Below are positions 50,241 through 59,425 of a stretch of 64,000 nt of DNA, one piece after another. The translations under genes and the position numbers were made by a program. The notes under the pieces are model-generated. The model made no database searches. It saw nothing but the letters and a program-made list of their open reading frames with translations, and was not told the DNA's origin. Where the stretch lies: positions 1-64,000 of the forward strand of contig NZ_CP073142.1 in NCBI RefSeq assembly GCF_023035675.1, read 5' to 3'. The first letter of the stretch is position 1, and each line of letters starts with the position of its first letter. This DNA comes from Borrelia hermsii DAH. Its GTDB lineage: Bacteria > Spirochaetota > Spirochaetia > Borreliales > Borreliaceae.

Positions 50241-51230
50241 TTACCATGGTGCTGGCTTATGTAATAATTTATTGACTTGCTTCCTAATTGCATTTCTCAG
50301 GCCTTGTAAACCTAAAATTGGCTCACTAGTAGAATAAATTCTATCATAAATAAATCCAGGTTTATTAATAAACTTATTAATATGCAAACTCACTCCTAGA
50401 GCTGCTCCTTGCATAGTAGCTAATCCTGCTGCTCCTTGTAGCACTATCTTAACTTTCTCTATTATCTCATTACGTACCAATAACATACGATCTAGCATGT
50501 CTTTAAGCTCTGTAATGCCTGCTTCATTATCGACACTTTTAAGTAAAGTTAAATTGTCTTTACTTAAAATTTCATTCTCATCATTAAAAACTTGAATTAC
50601 ATATTGTATACTATTATTTAAATTACTTAACAAATCAGAAGCAGCACCCCAATTCACACCCTGTTTAAACACATCAGAAGCAAGATTCCAATTCTCACCC
50701 TTTTTAAACAAATCATAAGCAGCTATCAAATTTACACCCTCAGAAGCAGTATTCAAATCCACAGGTCTACCAGAACCTGCCAACATCTCTATTACCGCCC
50801 TTAAATGACCTAAAGTTTTAATATCTCGCTTTACGCTAGCATAAACATGCTCTGTTCTAGGACTAACTTGAGGGGGAGAATGCCAAAATTTGTTAAACAT
50901 ACTATAAAACTGAAATTCATCAAAACATTCAGGCTTATAACTTAATGACTCTTTAAGTCTCTCCAAACTTTCAAGTAATGCAGCATAAGCTTCCTCTGAT
51001 AATATCATTGATTCTACTGGTAATATTCTTGGCTCTCCTGATAATATTGTTGATCTTTTTTGCAACATTTCTGAGCCGCCTTTCTTAATCTTAACTCCTA
51101 AGCCACGTAACTTTGATAATAAACCATTACCACTTGAAGAATTTTCTTTAAAAAATTCAGCACCAGATGGACACCCTAACAATAGTACGAAAGAACACAA
51201 AACACAGGCTATAATACATGTTTTTTTCAT
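50241..51230 (-). CDS. Surface lipoprotein with internal helical repeats
   Basis: 329 residues, Cys20 (VLLLGCPSG), ATG behind AAAGGAGTTTTTTA. The linker carries two RS/ILSGEPRILPVESMILSE-like units, followed by AYAALLESLERLKESLSYKP shared with 47738 and 49006. Unusually, residues about 164-201 are a 13-14-residue repeat in three copies (GVNLIAAYDLFKK, GENWNLASDVFKQ, GVNWGAASDLL) placed inside the core, where sisters have a plain loop. It ends with LDRMLLVRNEIIEKVKIVLQ and a basic tail. Confidence 0.5.
   Translation of the reverse strand: MKKTCIIACVLCSFVLLLGCPSGAEFFKENSSSGNGLLSKLRGLGVKIKKGGSEMLQKRSTILSGEPRILPVESMILSEEAYAALLESLERLKESLSYKPECFDEFQFYSMFNKFWHSPPQVSPRTEHVYASVKRDIKTLGHLRAVIEMLAGSGRPVDLNTASEGVNLIAAYDLFKKGENWNLASDVFKQGVNWGAASDLLSNLNNSIQYVIQVFNDENEILSKDNLTLLKSVDNEAGITELKDMLDRMLLVRNEIIEKVKIVLQGAAGLATMQGAALGVSLHINKFINKPGFIYDRIYSTSEPILGLQGLRNAIRKQVNKLLHKPAPW
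50628..50741 (-). repeat. Three diverged 39-42-bp repeats inside a lipoprotein core
   Basis: Code for GVNLIAAYDLFKK, GENWNLASDVFKQ and GVNWGAASDLL in the 50241 gene. The DNA copies share AAACA(C/A)ATCA-AAGCA strings. Confidence 0.6.
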
Positions 51231-51594
51231 TAAAAAACTCCTTTTTTACATATACATACCACACGGCAATGTTATACCTAAACAGCATATAATATATTTC
51301 AATCATTATATTGCATTATTATTAATTAACATTATTAATATGTTATTTATTAACAGAATTTATTATTTTGTACTGTACTCTTTAGTTTACTTCTACCTTT
51401 CTTAATTTATCTTTATTAATTAATAATGCAATGGATTTAGTCCGGCATGCTAGCAGCTCATGCAACTTGCTACCTAGGCTATTGTAGGAAACTTAACATA
51501 TAACTTAACACATATATTACAAATCAATATAATCTGCATTTAATATGATCTGCATTAAGCAGGGTGCATCACCTTAAGCAAAATAAATACACTA
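51231..51594. other. Intergenic region
   Basis: No gene, clear terminator or remnant recognised; presumably the promoter region of the 50241 gene and the 3' end of the 51595 transcript. Confidence 0.4.
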
Positions 51595-52413
51595 TCATTC
51601 TGACCTTAAAACCTGCAATCTTAAATTATTAAATGTACTTTCAATCTTAGTTCGTAAATCTCTCAAGCTTCGTTTTGTGGCAGAATTAATGTTCTCTTTA
51701 AGATCGCCTTGAGCACTGGTAATCAAATTAAGCACAAGCAAAACCTTTGCATTATCACCTACCACTCTTACCGCCTCTTTTAACATACCTTTAGCCATAT
51801 CTACTACAATATTTCTCAAACTAAGCATCTCATCTAAATCAGCCTTAAGCAAATTCATGCCCCTTAAATCATTGCTATGCCGCAGAACATCTAAATTGGC
51901 TTGACTTAAAATCCCTTCATTCTCATCCACAATTTCTCTGATGTACATCGCACTAGCCCTTAAACGATACAATAAACACAAAGCAAAAACTTTATCGGAC
52001 TGACTGGCATTTGATGATGTTAAAGCATCTACCACGGTTTTTAAGTTTGTAATATCCGCAACTTCATGCTTTAGGCTAACATAAACATCACCCCTTGCCC
52101 TATCATCATTAAAATCCATCTTAAACTCATTAAATATACTACTCTTAAACTGATCCTTGATTGGCAAAAAAACATCACGGTTATAACTATAAGAAGCCTT
52201 AAGAGCTGATAAGCTTGTGTTTAATGCATCGTAAGATGCCACTACCTGTGGGTACCTTGCTCTAGGTGGGGGCGGTGTAGATGGTGCTCCGATATCTCCT
52301 GTAAATCTATGAGAACCAGATGCATTACCACCTGGAACTTTTCCACCCGCAAAACACCCCAACATTAATCCCAAGGTACCAAATAAGCAGATTAGCATAG
52401 ATATTTTTTTCAT
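51595..52413 (-). CDS. Surface lipoprotein of the minus array, Pro-rich linker
   Basis: 272 residues, Cys20 (GLMLGCFAG). The ATG at 52413 lies 7 nt from AAAGGAG; a TTG one codon upstream is less well placed. A Gly/Pro linker (GAPSTPPPPRARYPQ) precedes the core: VYVSLKHEVADITNLKTVVD, LLYRLRASAMYIREIVDENE, LSQANLDVLRHSNDLRGMNL, MLSLRNIVVDMAKGMLKEAV. It is the cleanest example of the minus-array core. A CCTACACACTTATGTAAG hairpin lies in its leader. Confidence 0.55.
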   Translation of the reverse strand: MKKISMLICLFGTLGLMLGCFAGGKVPGGNASGSHRFTGDIGAPSTPPPPRARYPQVVASYDALNTSLSALKASYSYNRDVFLPIKDQFKSSIFNEFKMDFNDDRARGDVYVSLKHEVADITNLKTVVDALTSSNASQSDKVFALCLLYRLRASAMYIREIVDENEGILSQANLDVLRHSNDLRGMNLLKADLDEMLSLRNIVVDMAKGMLKEAVRVVGDNAKVLLVLNLITSAQGDLKENINSATKRSLRDLRTKIESTFNNLRLQVLRSE

Positions 52414-52718
52414 CAATATTCTCCTTTCTCAGTCTCCCTACACACTTATGTAAGAAAGATTAAAATAATCTTTAACATAATTATTTTATACTAAATACAT
52501 CTAAAATTCAGCAACTAAACATACCACTATGACATGGAATTAATAAGCTTAAGCTTATCTTTATTTTTACTATATCTCTCTTATCAAAACCTGCTGCTTC
52601 ATCTAGTACTACTTAATATGACTTATTAATATAAGTCCCTCAAAACAACATCTTCTCTACTAGAAAATTAAATTTATTAAAATCATTATGTGAAAACAAA
52701 TTTAACTCATAAACGCTT
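52414..52718. other. Intergenic region with a collagen-like gene remnant
   Basis: Leader of the 51595 gene (hairpin 52436-52453) and a degenerate 3' fragment of the next gene (52545-52680). Confidence 0.45.
52545..52680 (-). pseudogene. 3' fragment duplicated from the 52719 gene
   Basis: The minus strand reads VLDEAAGFDKRDIVKIK, against ILDEAAGFDKKDIVKIKDKL in the adjacent intact gene. DNA identity is obvious over about 75 bases (AAGCTTAAGCTTAT...CCTGCTGCTTCATCTA), with frameshifts on both sides. Confidence 0.5.
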
Positions 52719-53606
52719 CTAGAATTTTCCGTTATAGCCAAATTGTAACTGTAGTCGAGGCTTGAACATCATATTCTCTATCTTATCAAGTATAACTTTT
52801 ATGCTTTCGTCTCTCTTTCTCATAAAAACTTTTCTATTAATCAATCCATCTTTATCAATAATAGGCTTAAGCTTATCCTTAATTTTTACTATATCTTTCT
52901 TATCAAAACCTGCTGCTTCATCTAATATCTCTTGAATACTAATTATTAAATTACCCCTCAAAAACAACACCTTCTCTACCAGCAAACTAAGCTTATTAAG
53001 CTGCTCTTCAGATAACAAAAGCATTAAACATTTATTATTATCTATAGAACTTATAAATGACTGAACCGACTCCCCGCTAATCTTTAAAACTTTAAGCAAA
53101 TTAAAAGCAGCTCTTTTATTATCCTCACCATCTGATTCTAATAAGTTCTTTACTATATCTCTCAATTTAGTAACATATGTTTCATTATAATCTAAACCAA
53201 CATAAATGGGGGTCTTCTCCCACTCTTTTCCAAATTCCCTCTTCAATTGCTCATTATGTTCAAATGGAATCTCTTCATTAAACCGAGCTTCTTTTAATGC
53301 AAATGCCTGATTTTTAACACAATATTCACCCTTAAAATCCAAATAGCTCCCACGTAATATTAATTTTTCAACCTTATCAATTCGTTCATCTCGCCAATAT
53401 CCCCCACATGGTCCTTTATTGCCTTTGACTATTTTAGAGCCCCAATATTTCTCGCGCAATCCTGCTGGCCCTTGTAACCCTCGCGAACCAGGTGCTCCTG
53501 CAGATCCTGCTGGTCCAGGTGCTCCTGCTGGCCCATTACAATTTAAAAAGACCAAAAAGCTTAAAATACACATTACCACACATGTTCTTATCATGAAATG
53601 AATCAT
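52719..53606 (-). CDS. Lipoprotein with collagen-like Gly-X-Y segment
   Basis: 295 residues, Cys23 (FLVFLNCNGP), ATG at 53606 behind AAAAGGAGAAGAGCC. Immediately after the Cys come eight Gly-X-Y triplets (GPAGAPGPAGSAGAPGSRG, then LQ and GPAG), the shortest form of a bacterial collagen-like stalk. The helical core runs from about 85: FGKEWEKTPIYVGLDYNETY, then RDIVKNLLESDGEDNKRAAF, LLVEKVLFLRGNLIISIQEI and LDEAAGFDKKDIVKIKDKLK. Collagen-like stalks usually trimerise; whether eight triplets suffice is open. Confidence 0.6.
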   Translation of the reverse strand: MIHFMIRTCVVMCILSFLVFLNCNGPAGAPGPAGSAGAPGSRGLQGPAGLREKYWGSKIVKGNKGPCGGYWRDERIDKVEKLILRGSYLDFKGEYCVKNQAFALKEARFNEEIPFEHNEQLKREFGKEWEKTPIYVGLDYNETYVTKLRDIVKNLLESDGEDNKRAAFNLLKVLKISGESVQSFISSIDNNKCLMLLLSEEQLNKLSLLVEKVLFLRGNLIISIQEILDEAAGFDKKDIVKIKDKLKPIIDKDGLINRKVFMRKRDESIKVILDKIENMMFKPRLQLQFGYNGKF

Positions 53607-53624
53607 GGCTCTTCTCCTTTTCCC

Positions 53625-53640
53625 CTACACACTTATGTAG
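53625..53640 (-). promoter_or_regulatory. Leader hairpin of the 52719 gene
   Basis: CTACATAAGTGTGTAG (minus strand) lies about 19 nt upstream of the start, next to GGGGAAAAGGAG. Related sequences occur in the leaders of 51595 and 54380 and in the terminators at 47619 and 48868. Confidence 0.4.
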
Positions 53641-53729
53641 AAAACCCAACATAATATTCTCCATAAATATATCTAAACTTCACCCAGCACATACACTAGG
53701 CAGCGAATCTACTCCTCTGTGTTACGTTT

Positions 53730-54071
53730 TCAAGATTTTATATTTGAACAAACTTCAGTCTTAATGGCATCTCTTAAGCCTTTCAAGCTTCTCTCAGACT
53801 GACTAGCATTTATTTCCTCATAAATAATTTTGCATTCAATAAAAACCAACATCAAATGATCTTGCATCTCCCCCATGTATTTTAACTGTAGTATTACAGG
53901 ATAAACTCTTCCATCTCCTCTCTCACCCCTATCTCCGTTATTCCCGTATTTTCTTCTGGCCAGCCCTTTCAGTCCTTGTGGACCTACTGGTACGCACCCA
54001 TGGACCACTACATCCCACCTATCATAAGCTCCAAAGCAATTATAATGCACATTACCATGTAGTCTTTCCAT
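53730..54071 (-). pseudogene. Frameshifted and internally deleted collagen-like lipoprotein
   Basis: The frame from ATG 54071 (MERLHGNV) does not encode a signal peptide, but the frame one base over does (YMVMCIIIALELMIGG), and CSGP is readable in the third frame. GPQGLKGL and GNNGDRGERGDG retain collagen-like triplets, after which most of the core is missing and only QSERSLKGLRDAIKTEV remains. It is clearly a decayed paralogue of its neighbours. Confidence 0.6.
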
Positions 54072-54285
54072 TAAATATCCCCTTTTGACATAACACAAAA
54101 ATATTCTCAGACTATAAAAAACATAATATTTATTCATATTAATCATAATAATTAATACTATATTAATCAGAATTTTTACTTAACTACTTTATTGTTCTTG
54201 TTTCTTTAACCCTAATTAGCAATATTTACTTTAAAAACCTACACAAACTTAATAATGCACATTAAGTAATATTTTTGATATTTAT

Positions 54286-54378
54286 TATGTTTAAATATAT
54301 AGATCTTAAACCGTGCATCACTAAGACAATAATGCTTGCTTTAATTCATCAATTTTTCTTGCGGCTGCATTATACTAG
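54286..54378 (-). repeat. About 90-bp segment duplicated from 56108-56200
   Basis: TGTTTAAATATATAGATCTTAAACC... and AATAATGCTTGCTTTAATTC match the 3' end and downstream flank of the 56147 gene. Includes the remnant tail ARKIDELKQALLS followed by TAG at 54321. Confidence 0.55.
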
Positions 54379-54379
54379 G

Positions 54380-55210
54380 CTACAGAAATCTAGACCATAT
54401 TAAAGTTTTTTCAATTATCCTATTTATTGAATCGCATAAACTTTGTAAGCTTTTGTTACCACTTTTTTTAGCAATTTTATTATGGATCCGCCCGCCTTTA
54501 GCAGTAATAAGCTTAAGCTTACCTTTAATTTTTACTATATCTTTCTTATCAAAACCTGCTGCTTCATCTAGCACTGCTTGAATATGCCCTATCAAATCTC
54601 CCCTTACAAATAACATATTGCTTATAAGCAAACTAAGTTTATTAACATCCCCTTCAGTCAACAAAAGCAGCCCACATGCATTATTATCTACAGCTATTAT
54701 AACTGACCGAACTAACCCCCCACTAAGCTTTAAAACTTTAAGTAAATTAAAAGCAGATTCTATATTATCATCACCACCTACTTCTAATAAAGTATCTATT
54801 ATGTATTTTAATTTCATAACATACATCTCATTATGATCTAAACTAGCATAAATATCGGTCTTTTTTAAATCACCCTCAAATTCTTTTTTAAATTTTTCAT
54901 TATATTCAAATGGAATATCTTTATTAAACTTAGCTTCTTGCAACTCAAATTCCCGCTTGTTTGCCCAATATGCACTTATAAGATTGAAGTGACTCCCATT
55001 TAGTAGCAATTCAATCTTATAAAATTGTTTATCTGACAACTGTCCCCCGCATAGCCCTCGCTCACCTCTAGGCCCTCTAGACCCAGGTGGTCCAGATGCT
55101 CCTGATGGCCCTGCTGGTCCTCGTGCTCCTGCTGGCCCAGTACAATTTAAAAAACCCAAAAAACTTGAAATACACATTACCATACACATTATTGTCATGA
55201 AATAAATCAT
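54380..55210 (-). CDS. Lipoprotein with collagen-like Gly-X-Y segment
   Basis: 276 residues, Cys23 (LGFLNCTGP), ATG behind AAAGGAGAAGGCTA. It has the longest uninterrupted collagen-like run of the cluster: ten triplets (GPAGARGPAGPSGASGPPG, then SRGPRGERG). The core is clearly paralogous to 52719: DIYASLDHNEMYVMKLKYII, SAFNLLKVLKLSGGLVRSVI, SNMLFVRGDLIGHIQAVLDE, AAGFDKKDIVKIKGKLKLIT. The Arg/Glu-rich last triplets (GPRGERG) are typical of stable bacterial collagens. Confidence 0.6.
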   Translation of the reverse strand: MIYFMTIMCMVMCISSFLGFLNCTGPAGARGPAGPSGASGPPGSRGPRGERGLCGGQLSDKQFYKIELLLNGSHFNLISAYWANKREFELQEAKFNKDIPFEYNEKFKKEFEGDLKKTDIYASLDHNEMYVMKLKYIIDTLLEVGGDDNIESAFNLLKVLKLSGGLVRSVIIAVDNNACGLLLLTEGDVNKLSLLISNMLFVRGDLIGHIQAVLDEAAGFDKKDIVKIKGKLKLITAKGGRIHNKIAKKSGNKSLQSLCDSINRIIEKTLIWSRFL

Positions 55211-55227
55211 TAGCCTTCTCCTTTCCC

Positions 55228-55243
55228 CTACACATCTATGTAT
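55228..55243 (-). promoter_or_regulatory. Leader hairpin of the 54380 gene
   Basis: CTACACATCTATGTAT, a degenerate copy of the CTACACACTTATGTAG hairpin, directly upstream of GGGGAAAGGAGAAGG. Confidence 0.35.
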
Positions 55244-55342
55244 AAACTATCTAGAAACCCAACGTGATATCTAATAAATCATCTAGCTTCACCCAACATA
55301 CATACTATGAGCACCATAGGTAACACCCATATTATGTATTTT

Positions 55343-56120
55343 TCATTGTTGCAACAATCGATTAACTTCAATCCTAATATCATCTTTTAATTTTTCTAAG
55401 CTTACTGCAATTTGCATACTCTCAATATCCCCATTAATATCTCCTCGTAAATTAGTAATCGACTGCAAATGAGATCGAATCTTTGCTGGCTCACTCTTAC
55501 GATTTGCCGAATCTATTACTTGTAGAGGCCTGCTAACAAAATCCTGTCTCTAAAAAAACATGGTAGACAAAAGAGCGCTAAGATTCTCAAGTTTAGAGTC
55601 CTCACATTTACTCAAAATTGCACCACTTAAATCTTATCTGAGGTTACATTATTTACAACATCATCAACATACTTCCCAAGATTCTTTAAGTTACCAACAA
55701 GTTCTTAGCAACACGAATATTATCATCAGAAAGGGAAGCAGTTAATAATTTATCTATTATAGCTTCTAATTTAGTATCAGAAATCTGCTCATAATTTATA
55801 CCAGAGCATAAAGATAATCCTTTTTCTCATCACTATCAAATTCTTGTCCAAATATAACACTACCATTAGCATCTAACTCGTCAAATGCAATACCCACTCG
55901 TTGTAAGTCAAATACATTTCGGCAAGCAGAATATGCAAGGCGAATACGATTGTATCTTGTATTTAGCCGTGCAGAATAAACTAGTCCTGGGACCCCATCT
56001 AATTCCGACATTCCTGGGAACCCGTGCTTACCCCCGTCTAATCCCCTTGGGCTCCCTTCTGGTCCTCGTGCTCCTGCTGGTCCTTGCGGTCCCATTTTGG
56101 ACCACTACATCTGTTTAAAT
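55343..56120 (-). pseudogene. Decayed collagen-like lipoprotein
   Basis: The open part 56095-55796 starts MGPQGPAGARGPEGSPRGLD and runs into a core (FDLQRVGIAFDELDANGSVI, SDEKKDYLYALV). The signal peptide is lost; only TGTAGTGGTCCA (CSGP) remains upstream. Downstream the frame breaks repeatedly, but a tail SLEKLKDDIRIEVNRLLQQ ending at TGA 55343 fixes the end. It is the second dead collagen-like copy in the cluster. Confidence 0.6.
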
Positions 56121-56146
56121 ATATCTAGATCTCAAGCCATGTACCA

Positions 56147-56932
56147 CTAAGGCAATAATGCTTGCTTTAATTCATCAATTTTTCTTATGGTTGCATCTCT
56201 TAAACCTTGCAAGCTATTATCCCCTGTATAAATCTTTTTATAAATTTTGCTTCGAGTTTGAACAATTACATCTAATTTAACTCGAATATCTGCAATAGCA
56301 AGGGGCATTAAAGACAATTCTGCGTTTATTAATGCCTCTTTAATACCCTTTATCACACTTTCTCTTTTTCTTAACATCATCATTAACATAGCATTAATTT
56401 CACTAACATCTATTACATTATCGCCTCTCTTCAGTTTATCCAAATTGACATCATTGCAAATCGTATCTTTTTCATTTATAACTTCACGAACGTACTGCGC
56501 ACTACTTCTTAAAGCCAATAACAAATTCTTAGCAACTTCTTTACTAACATCATCAACATCACCCATTAATGCAGTGACGAGTTTTTTTACTACCTCAATA
56601 TCCACAATGCTATACCCTAGGCCAGCATAAACGTTGTTTCTCTGCTCCCCTGTCTTAAATTCATCCCCAAATTCAATACTGTTAAATGGAATTTCTTTAT
56701 CAAAATCAGCTTCTCTTAACTTGAATGCATTATAATTAGCATCATATACTTTTACAAGATTTAAATAATTTGCCTTTAGCAAATCAACATCACTTCGTCC
56801 ATCATGTCCTGGAAGCCCATTGCGGCCATTATGTCCTTTATCTCCGTCTGCTCCAGGTCGCCCAACTCGAAAAACACACCCTACAAGTCCTAAGGCAATT
56901 AAGATACATATTGCCATACATATTCTTTTCAT
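56147..56932 (-). CDS. Lipoprotein with short collagen-like segment
   Basis: 261 residues, Cys19 (LGLVGCVFR), ATG behind TGAGGAGTTTTT. Triplets GRPGADGDKGHNGRNGLPG and HDGRSDV give about eight Gly-X-Y units rich in Asp, Asn and His rather than Pro. Core: NNVYAGLGYSIVDIEVVKKL, LLALRSSAQYVREVINEKDT, INAMLMMMLRKRESVIKGIK, TGDNSLQGLRDATIRKIDEL. It opens a quartet with a common MKRICM/VICILIALG signal. Only 40 bases separate it from the 56972 gene, with no terminator between them. Confidence 0.6.
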   Translation of the reverse strand: MKRICMAICILIALGLVGCVFRVGRPGADGDKGHNGRNGLPGHDGRSDVDLLKANYLNLVKVYDANYNAFKLREADFDKEIPFNSIEFGDEFKTGEQRNNVYAGLGYSIVDIEVVKKLVTALMGDVDDVSKEVAKNLLLALRSSAQYVREVINEKDTICNDVNLDKLKRGDNVIDVSEINAMLMMMLRKRESVIKGIKEALINAELSLMPLAIADIRVKLDVIVQTRSKIYKKIYTGDNSLQGLRDATIRKIDELKQALLP

Positions 56933-56971
56933 AAAAACTCCTCAGATTCTTTATCTTCCCCTCATGCACTA

Positions 56972-57742
56972 CTAAGGCACTAATACTTGCTTTAATTTAT
57001 TAATTTTTCCTGTGATTGCATCTCTTAAACCTTGCAAACTATCATCCCCTGTATAAATCTTTTTATAAATTCTTCCCTGGTTTTGAATAATTACATTTAA
57101 TTTATCTCGAATATCTGCAACATTAAGAGGCATTAAAGACGATTCTGTGTTTCTTAATGCCTTTTTAAGATCGTCTAGAACACTTTCCCTTTGTCTAAAG
57201 ATATTCATAACCATAATATTAAGTTCAGTAATAATGGATCCATTATGTTCATGAAACTTAGCTAAACCAGTACCGGATAAAAATAAATTTATAACCTCAT
57301 TGACATATTGTGCACTATTCTTTAAAGCCACTAGCAACTTCTTAGCAACATCCCTATCAAGATTATTAGCAGAAGAAGCATTTATTAATTTCTCTAAGAT
57401 TCGTTCTACTATACCAATACTTAACTCGTCATGCTTTAAACCAGCATAAACGTAATCCTTTTCCTCTCTTGCATTAAATTCATTCTGAAAGGCAGCATGT
57501 CTAAACGGAATACTTTTATCAAAACCTGCTCTTTTTGTCTTGAACACCTCATTGTTACAAGCATAAGAAGCTTTAAGAAGCAATACATTTGCCTCTAATA
57601 ATTCAATATCACCTCGTATACCTTGGCCATCTTTCCCATCTTTTCCATCAGACCCTCTAGCTCCATGCGGTCCTATTGGACCAATACACCCTACAAGCCC
57701 TAAGGCAATTAAGATGCATATTACCATACATATTTTTTTCAT
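56972..57742 (-). CDS. Lipoprotein with short collagen-like segment
   Basis: 256 residues, Cys19 (LGLVGCIGP), ATG behind AAAAGGGGAAGATTA. Collagen-like part: GPIGPHGARGSDGKDGKDGQ then GIRG, including a GKDGKDG pair common in bacterial collagens. The core is close to 56147 (DYVYAGLKHDELSIGIVERI, LLVALKNSAQYVNEVINLFL, NIFRQRESVLDDLKKALRNT, and nearly the same last 60 residues). Tight spacing to both neighbours (about 38-40 bases) suggests an operon 58623-57781-56972-56147. Confidence 0.6.
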   Translation of the reverse strand: MKKICMVICILIALGLVGCIGPIGPHGARGSDGKDGKDGQGIRGDIELLEANVLLLKASYACNNEVFKTKRAGFDKSIPFRHAAFQNEFNAREEKDYVYAGLKHDELSIGIVERILEKLINASSANNLDRDVAKKLLVALKNSAQYVNEVINLFLSGTGLAKFHEHNGSIITELNIMVMNIFRQRESVLDDLKKALRNTESSLMPLNVADIRDKLNVIIQNQGRIYKKIYTGDDSLQGLRDAITGKINKLKQVLVP

Positions 57743-57780
57743 TAATCTTCCCCTTTTTCTTTATTTTCCCTCATACATTC

Positions 57781-58584
57781 TCATGGCACTAATGCTCGCT
57801 TTAATTCATTAATTTTTTCTTCAATTGCATTCTTCAAGCTTCTCAAAGTCATATTAGTCCCATAAATTTTTGCACGAACTTTTCCTCCTGCCAAAATCAT
57901 TGGATTTAATATAGCTCGAACTCCTAAAAAATCTATAATATTTGGACTTAGGAATGGTTCTGCACTTTTTAGCTTCTCTTTAACATCATCTATCACACTT
58001 TCTCTTAGTCTTAACATCATCATTAACATAACATTAATCTCACTAATACCTGCTACATCATTACTCTGCTGCAATGTAGCTAACTCAGCCTCTAACAAAG
58101 AGATAACCTGCCTTACAAACCAAGAGCTGTCACTTAAAATTGGCAACAAAGACAGAGCATCAGATTGCAACGTACCATCAACTTGACCACGAAGAGAACC
58201 AACTGCAAAGTCCTTTATAATTTGTTCTACTATTTTAATATCTGCAATATCATATTTTAAGCTAGCATAAAAGTCATTTCTTTTATTATCTGGATTGTCT
58301 AGCTTAAATCTATTCCCAAACATATTATGCTCAAATAAAACTTTAGTATTGATATTACCTTTTTGTAAATCAAATCCCTCAACGTTAGCATTATATGAAC
58401 GTTTAAGCTCCAATAAGCTCATCCTTAGTATTGCAATATCACCTCGTACGACTTTCTTTCCCAGCTCTCCTGTGTGCCCGTCAATTCCTGCTGGCCCAGA
58501 CACCCCGACTGGCCCTCGGGGGCCTAAACACCCTACAAACCATAAGGCATTTAATATGCACATTACCATATATATTCTTTCCAT
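57781..58584 (-). CDS. Lipoprotein with short collagen-like segment
   Basis: 267 residues, Cys19 (LWFVGCLGP). The ATG at 58584 has only a weak ribosome-binding site (AGGGGCGATTA). Collagen-like part: GPRGPVGVSGPAGIDGHTGE, then LGKK. Core: NDFYASLKYDIADIKIVEQI, LLPILSDSSWFVRQVISLLE, INVMLMMMLRLRESVIDDVK. Residues from about 48 (VRGDIAILRMSLLELKRSYN) parallel the 58623 gene closely; the two are recent duplicates. Confidence 0.6.
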   Translation of the reverse strand: MERIYMVMCILNALWFVGCLGPRGPVGVSGPAGIDGHTGELGKKVVRGDIAILRMSLLELKRSYNANVEGFDLQKGNINTKVLFEHNMFGNRFKLDNPDNKRNDFYASLKYDIADIKIVEQIIKDFAVGSLRGQVDGTLQSDALSLLPILSDSSWFVRQVISLLEAELATLQQSNDVAGISEINVMLMMMLRLRESVIDDVKEKLKSAEPFLSPNIIDFLGVRAILNPMILAGGKVRAKIYGTNMTLRSLKNAIEEKINELKRALVP

Positions 58585-58622
58585 TAATCGCCCCTATTAT
58601 CTCTATTTTTCTTCATAAACCA

Positions 58623-59425
58623 CTATGGCACTAATGCTTGTCTTAATTTATTAATTTTATCTTCAATTATCCCTCTCAGACTTTGCAAGTCCCTATTGGT
58701 CCCCAAAATTTTTCCAGAAATTTTTTCACGAACTTTTCCCCCTAACCTAGTAATTGGACTTAATGCAACTCGAATGCCTGTAATATTAATAGGATTTGAA
58801 CTTAAATGCAGTTTTGCCTTTGTCAGTATCTCTTTAACATCATCTATTACACTTTCTCTTTGTCTTAACATCATCATTAATATAACATTAATTTCACTAA
58901 TACCTGCTACATCATTACTCTGATACAATGTAATTAATTCAGTCTCTAACAAAGAGATAACCTCACTAACACATCGCCCACTCATACTTAAAGTTGCCAA
59001 TAATAACAAAGCATCAGATTGAACCATATTATCAGAACTATTTGCTAATTCTTTTATAAGCCGTTCTACTACTTTAATATCTACAATGTCATGCTTTAGG
59101 CTAGCATAAAAGTCATTTCTTTCATTGTCTTGATTGTCTAACTTAAATTTATCCCCAAATACACTATGCTCAAATAAAACCTTAGTATCAATATTACCTT
59201 TTTGTAAATCAAATCCCTCAACGTTAGCATTATATGAATGCTTAAGCTTCGATAAATTCATCCTTAATATTGCAATATCACCTCGTCCAGCTTTCTTGCC
59301 TGGCTCTTCTACATTCCCTTCAGTTCCTGCTGACCCGGATGTCTCCCCGCTGGCCCCGTTTGAACAGAACACATTACAAACCACAAGGTACTTAAGATAC
59401 ACATTACCATACATATTCTTTTCAT
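58623..59425 (-). pseudogene. Collagen-like lipoprotein with a frameshift after the signal peptide
   Basis: ATG at 59425 behind AGGGAGATTA encodes a normal signal peptide (MKRICMVMCILSTLWFVMCS, with Cys19 or so), but this frame ends at a TAG near 59310. The rest of the gene (GETSGSAGTEGNVEEPGKKA, then RNDFYASLKHDIVDIKVVER, INVILMMMLRQRESVIDDVK to 58623) is fully open one frame over. A single one-base indel around 59350-59375, near CAAACGGGG, separates them. Everything else is intact, so the lesion is recent, a phase switch, or a sequencing error. Confidence 0.6.
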
